Positions 60,709 to 64,000 of a stretch of DNA of 64,000 bases are shown piece by piece. The position numbers and the translations under genes are program-made. Position 1 is the first letter of the stretch, and the number at the start of each line of letters is the position of its first letter. Below the pieces are notes generated by a model. It searched no databases and was not told where the DNA came from. It saw only the letters and a list, made by a program, of their open reading frames with translations. This DNA comes from Denitrobacterium detoxificans. Lineage in GTDB: Bacteria > Actinomycetota > Coriobacteriia > Coriobacteriales > Eggerthellaceae. Where the stretch lies: positions 1-64,000 of the forward strand of contig NZ_SUUH01000005.1 in the NCBI RefSeq assembly GCF_015062615.1, written 5' to 3'.

Positions 60709-63700
60709 TTATTTCCTGCTCGCGGTTTTCTCGTCCTTGTACTTGGCATCTATCTCTTCAAGTGAGAGGGGTTTTGCAAAGTAGTAGCCTTGTAGGATGT
60801 CGCAGCCTGCTTCGGCTAGACGCGTTGCCTGCTCCTCGGTTTCCACGCCTTCCGCAAGCGTGCGCATTCCCAGCTTTTGCACCATGAGCACGATGCCCGC
60901 AATTACATCCCACGTGCGCGGGTTTTTATCGTCGCGCAGGAATTCCATGTCTAGCTTTACGACATCGAAGTTGAAGTTCTTCAGCGAGTTCAGCGATGAG
61001 TATCCGCTTCCAAAGTCGTCCATCCACACTTCGAAACCCGCTGCCTTCAGTTCGTCGACGGCTTCCTGCAGCATTCCCGCATCGCTTATTGCCGCCGATT
61101 CGGTGAACTCGATATGTAGCAATGAACGCTCTACTCCCGCTTCATCCGCTCGTTTCGATATTTCGTGCGTAACGTCAAATTTTGCAAGGTCATCCATCGA
61201 AATGTTTACGGAAATGGGAACGACGGGGAGACCCTGGCTCTTTTTTCGTGCGAGGTCGGCTGTTACGCAGTCGATCATATGGAGGTCTACCTTGTGCAGA
61301 ACCCCTGCCTCTTCGAGTACGGGAATGAATTGAGCGGGAGAGAGAAAGCCAACGTTGGGGTCGATCCAGCGAGCGAGTGCTTCTGCGCCGCAGATGCGAT
61401 GCGTATGGGCATCTACTTCGGCCTGATAATATGGTCTAATCCAGCGATGCTCTATGGCTTCGTCTACCGTTTCCAATACGTATGAGCGCATTTTCACTTC
61501 AGCGCCGAGTTCATCATCGTACCAGAGTAATTCCGATTCCCACGACTTCGAATGGCTATCGCAGGCGGTTCTCGCTCGATTGATTCCCGTTGTTGCGATG
61601 TCGTCGTCGGGCTGGCATGGAAATACGCCTGCTTTGAGGGGGAGGCGCAATGATTCGTGATACGCGGAGCAAGCTTCGAAGACATTGAACGTTTTGGGTT
61701 CGACGTCTTCGAGTGGGGCGATTACGTAGAAATGTTCGTCTGACGCATGTGCGCAGTTTTCCCGTCCGAAAGCGGAGACGAGCTCCTTGCCAATTGCTCG
61801 CAGTATCTTGTTTCCGTTTTCATGGCCGTAATTCTCGATGTGGTTTTTGTAGCCCATCAAACGGAATGCTATAAGCGCCGGCGTACCGCCGTTTTCCCGG
61901 ATGCGCTCGGCGACTTCCGGCGCCGTTTCCAAAAAGCGCATCATGGAGGGGAGCCCCGTTATGGGGTTGGTGTAGATGACAAGCCAGGTCTTGCCCAACT
62001 TATCGTCGCTTTCCCGGGCCCATCGTGACACGTGCGCGAAGTTCGTGATGAGCAGAATTGATGCAAGGGTAAAGAGCCCCGCTGCCATGAGCATGGTGAT
62101 GAGCCTGCGCTTTTGAAGATCCTGGATTTGCTCATGCAGCATGGTCTTGTTCGAGGCAACGGTTTCGTTCGTTTCCGTATTGACGTCATACGACGAGGAA
62201 ATGGCGGAATCGGCGGTTCGCTCGGATCCCATGAGCGTTTGATCCATCCAGGTAAACCCCACGAACATGACGAGCGACAAAAGGCCAACCCATACGATGG
62301 TGGAGCGCCCGAAGCGCTTTTTCTTGTCGTGTGCGAGCAGGATGCGGAACGCGGCAAACCCCAATAGCCCCCAGATGGCAAAGAGGAAGTACGATTCGGG
62401 TTCCATGACGTCAGAGGAAATGAGGCCCGAAATGAGCAGGTAGCAGCCAAAAGCAATCATGATCGCCGCACCCAACACTCCTGTGGTGCGCTCGGTGCGC
62501 TCGCCGCGCGCACGCGCTATTTTAAAGGTGGAGGCGGAGACGATTGCGTAGATGATGATGGCACCAATAGTGGTTACATCCACGATCCACCCAATGGCCG
62601 TTCGGCCAATGAAGGGCACCACGAACGATACAGCTCCTATTGCCAGCAATGCGTTCTGCGGGCTGCCCTGTTTGTTTACGTAGGCTAAACGCCCTGGCAA
62701 TATGTCATCTTTTGCCAGGGCGTATGCCATGCGGCTGAGCGCGATGACGTTGCCGATGAGGCTTGTGAGAACGAGTGCGAGCAGGGCGAGCATCAGCAAG
62801 GCGACTCCGCCATCGCCTAGGAGGGCGTAGGCGGCATAAAACGCGGGCAGTGCTTCGATGCCGCTTAGATTGCCTAGGTCGGAAATGTATTCCAGCCAGT
62901 TTGCGTATTGCGGAGGATGCACCATCGTGGACATCAGCATTACGGCGATGTAGAGAATGGTGGTGAACACAATGGACGCAAGGAGGATCTTGAAGAGCTG
63001 CGTATGCGGAAAATTGAACTCGGGCGCCGAGTGAGATACGTTTTCGAAGCCTATAAATGCCCAGGGGGAAATGGATGCAATTAGGGCGATTTGCGATAGT
63101 TCGGAAGCGTTGGGAACAAAGCCGGGGTCGATGGAGAACGCCGGTGATCCCAGGCGTGACGCACAGGCAATGAATGCCGCTAGGATGCTGATGGTGAACA
63201 GCGCCGACATGGCAACCATCGCTCGCATCGTCCACTTTCGCGAACGCATGCAAGCAAGCACGGTAAGGATGATTGCCAGAATCGAGAGTGCGGCTTCGCC
63301 CAGGTAGATGTCGTAATCGAAGAGAGTGTAGTGGAAGCCGATTTTCAGTATGTCGCCTGCGAAGTATTGCGTGAACAACGGCAGGGAGGTCACGTTCGCC
63401 CAGAATACGGCTATGTACGTTAGGAAGAGGAACCAGGCCGTAAGGAAGCCGTGGTCGTGGCCAAATACTTCTTTCGCGTAGGTGTAGGCGCCTCCTGCGT
63501 CGGGAAAGCAGTTCACCATGTAATGGTAGTTCCGCGCGATGACGATCATGATGAGCGCTCCGAGCAGAAGTCCCAGGATGCTTCCCCATGCGCCGGCTTG
63601 GCGTAGGTAGCTGCTGGAAGTCACGATGAACGAGCCCCAGCCAATGCTGCAGCCTATTGAGAACGCCCAGACCCCAAGTTTGGATAGGTAGGGCGATAAA

Positions 63701-63729
63701 GAGGTTTCTGTCGATTCGTCCCTTCCCAT
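60709..63729 (-). CDS. fusion of APC amino-acid transporter, degenerate GGDEF and EAL domain
   Basis: 1006 residues. Residues about 1-470 are an APC-superfamily permease (SIGCSIGWGSFIVTSSS, DAGGAYTYAKEVFG). Two further membrane helices flank a short extracytoplasmic part (about 490-600). A GGDEF domain follows (NPITGLPSMMRFL) with the motif degenerate to ASDEHF. The C-terminal EAL domain (about 755-1000) keeps EALARW, NIS, IEFTES, DDFGSGYSSL, KLD and AEGVET, so it should hydrolyse c-di-GMP. The start at 63729 is uncertain: no ribosome site, but TACACT seven bases upstream suggests a leaderless message; a TTG at 63804 is the alternative. Confidence 0.92.
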   Translation of the reverse strand: MGRDESTETSLSPYLSKLGVWAFSIGCSIGWGSFIVTSSSYLRQAGAWGSILGLLLGALIMIVIARNYHYMVNCFPDAGGAYTYAKEVFGHDHGFLTAWFLFLTYIAVFWANVTSLPLFTQYFAGDILKIGFHYTLFDYDIYLGEAALSILAIILTVLACMRSRKWTMRAMVAMSALFTISILAAFIACASRLGSPAFSIDPGFVPNASELSQIALIASISPWAFIGFENVSHSAPEFNFPHTQLFKILLASIVFTTILYIAVMLMSTMVHPPQYANWLEYISDLGNLSGIEALPAFYAAYALLGDGGVALLMLALLALVLTSLIGNVIALSRMAYALAKDDILPGRLAYVNKQGSPQNALLAIGAVSFVVPFIGRTAIGWIVDVTTIGAIIIYAIVSASTFKIARARGERTERTTGVLGAAIMIAFGCYLLISGLISSDVMEPESYFLFAIWGLLGFAAFRILLAHDKKKRFGRSTIVWVGLLSLVMFVGFTWMDQTLMGSERTADSAISSSYDVNTETNETVASNKTMLHEQIQDLQKRRLITMLMAAGLFTLASILLITNFAHVSRWARESDDKLGKTWLVIYTNPITGLPSMMRFLETAPEVAERIRENGGTPALIAFRLMGYKNHIENYGHENGNKILRAIGKELVSAFGRENCAHASDEHFYVIAPLEDVEPKTFNVFEACSAYHESLRLPLKAGVFPCQPDDDIATTGINRARTACDSHSKSWESELLWYDDELGAEVKMRSYVLETVDEAIEHRWIRPYYQAEVDAHTHRICGAEALARWIDPNVGFLSPAQFIPVLEEAGVLHKVDLHMIDCVTADLARKKSQGLPVVPISVNISMDDLAKFDVTHEISKRADEAGVERSLLHIEFTESAAISDAGMLQEAVDELKAAGFEVWMDDFGSGYSSLNSLKNFNFDVVKLDMEFLRDDKNPRTWDVIAGIVLMVQKLGMRTLAEGVETEEQATRLAEAGCDILQGYYFAKPLSLEEIDAKYKDEKTASRK

Positions 63730-63736
63730 GGGAATA

Positions 63737-63742
63737 AGTGTA
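63737..63742 (-). promoter_or_regulatory. -10 box fitting a leaderless transcript
   Basis: TACACT on the minus strand ends seven bases before the ATG of the transporter-EAL gene. Confidence 0.35.
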
Positions 63743-63940
63743 GTGCGTTTGTGCCATTTCGGATGCATTTGTGGTGCAAAGGTTATTTTGCGCGGGGAGT
63801 GCAATGTGGCTCGCCGGGGGCTTGGCTCATTGCATGCCGTAGAAATTGCTATTTATACACTCCGAGTTAATGAAACTGGCGTCTCGCAAGGTGAAACTTG
63901 GGACTGGCGTATGAAAACCACGTACAACAAAGGGGGACTT

Positions 63941-64000
63941 ATGAAAAACGCCGTAAAGCCGCTTCTCATCATCTCGTTGATTCTGGGGGTTCTGAATTTG
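63941..64000 (+). CDS. start of a secreted or membrane protein, cut by the window end
   Basis: 20 codons (MKNAVKPLLIISLILGVLNL) forming a signal peptide or membrane helix, with AGGGGG upstream. An in-frame ATG at 63911 is a possible earlier start. Nothing more can be said. Confidence 0.6.
   Translation, partial: MKNAVKPLLIISLILGVLNL

Overview
The window looks like a chromosome segment of an anaerobic, GC-rich member of the Coriobacteriia (Actinomycetota; Eggerthella/Slackia-like). This rests on gene content, not on a database match. The supports are the actinobacterial envelope operon fhaA-fhaB-PP2C-rodA/PBP-pknB, a complete F-type ATP synthase operon whose b subunit carries a signal peptide, a two-iron superoxide reductase, secreted proteins with DUF5648 repeats, and GTG/TTG starts. 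No rRNA, CRISPR array, transposase or phage gene was seen.

Layout: 0.2-3.3 kb murA, an LCP-family protein and a NifU-type Fe-S scaffold. 3.8-7.5 kb membrane protein, DUF1848 protein, small zinc-ribbon protein, lgt, superoxide reductase. 7.6-15.4 kb two flavoproteins (one fused to a TsaC/YrdC tRNA-modification domain), an alpha/beta hydrolase, glpK and a CmpB-type membrane protein. 15.4-19.7 kb EamA transporter, upp, rpiB, glyA, dCMP deaminase. 19.9-26.9 kb the atp operon. 27.2-30.6 kb a secreted DUF5648 protein, then 1.6 kb of repeats around tRNA-Ser. 30.6-36.3 kb DUF2207 protein, shikimate-kinase-like protein, tRNA-Arg, aldA-like dehydrogenase, a GIY-YIG/AlkD fusion. 36.4-41.0 kb modABC with a LysR regulator and a second EamA transporter. 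41.9-49.6 kb the pknB envelope operon with a SEDS-PBP fusion. 49.7-54.1 kb a secreted Cthe_2159/DUF5648 protein and a second membrane kinase. 54.3-58.6 kb tRNA-Leu, pyridoxamine kinase, serS and two small unknown genes. 58.7-64.0 kb zinc-ribbon membrane protein, membrane XRE regulator, an APC transporter fused to an EAL domain, and the start of one more gene.

The most striking feature is not a gene. Five large structured elements (183-241 bp) plus a truncated and a minimal copy lie in intergenic DNA at about 3.5, 29.1, 29.8, 30.1, 41.1, 41.8 and 55.7 kb. Each complete copy has an outer stem of near-perfect terminal inverted repeats, a conserved 11-bp inner hairpin and a long variable hairpin, joined by nearly constant single-stranded linkers. 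Stem sequences differ between copies while pairing is kept, so both arms change together. Every copy points the same way as the gene or tRNA just upstream and lies after its stop codon or terminator. This fits a structured RNA or a non-autonomous mobile element that settles at 3' ends of transcription units; I do not recognise it as a named family.

A second theme is domain fusion: SEDS glycosyltransferase with transpeptidase, amino-acid transporter with c-di-GMP phosphodiesterase, GIY-YIG nuclease with AlkD-like glycosylase, and FAD oxidoreductase with TsaC. Functionally the window combines wall synthesis and its phosphorylation control, energy coupling, C1/nucleotide metabolism and molybdate uptake.
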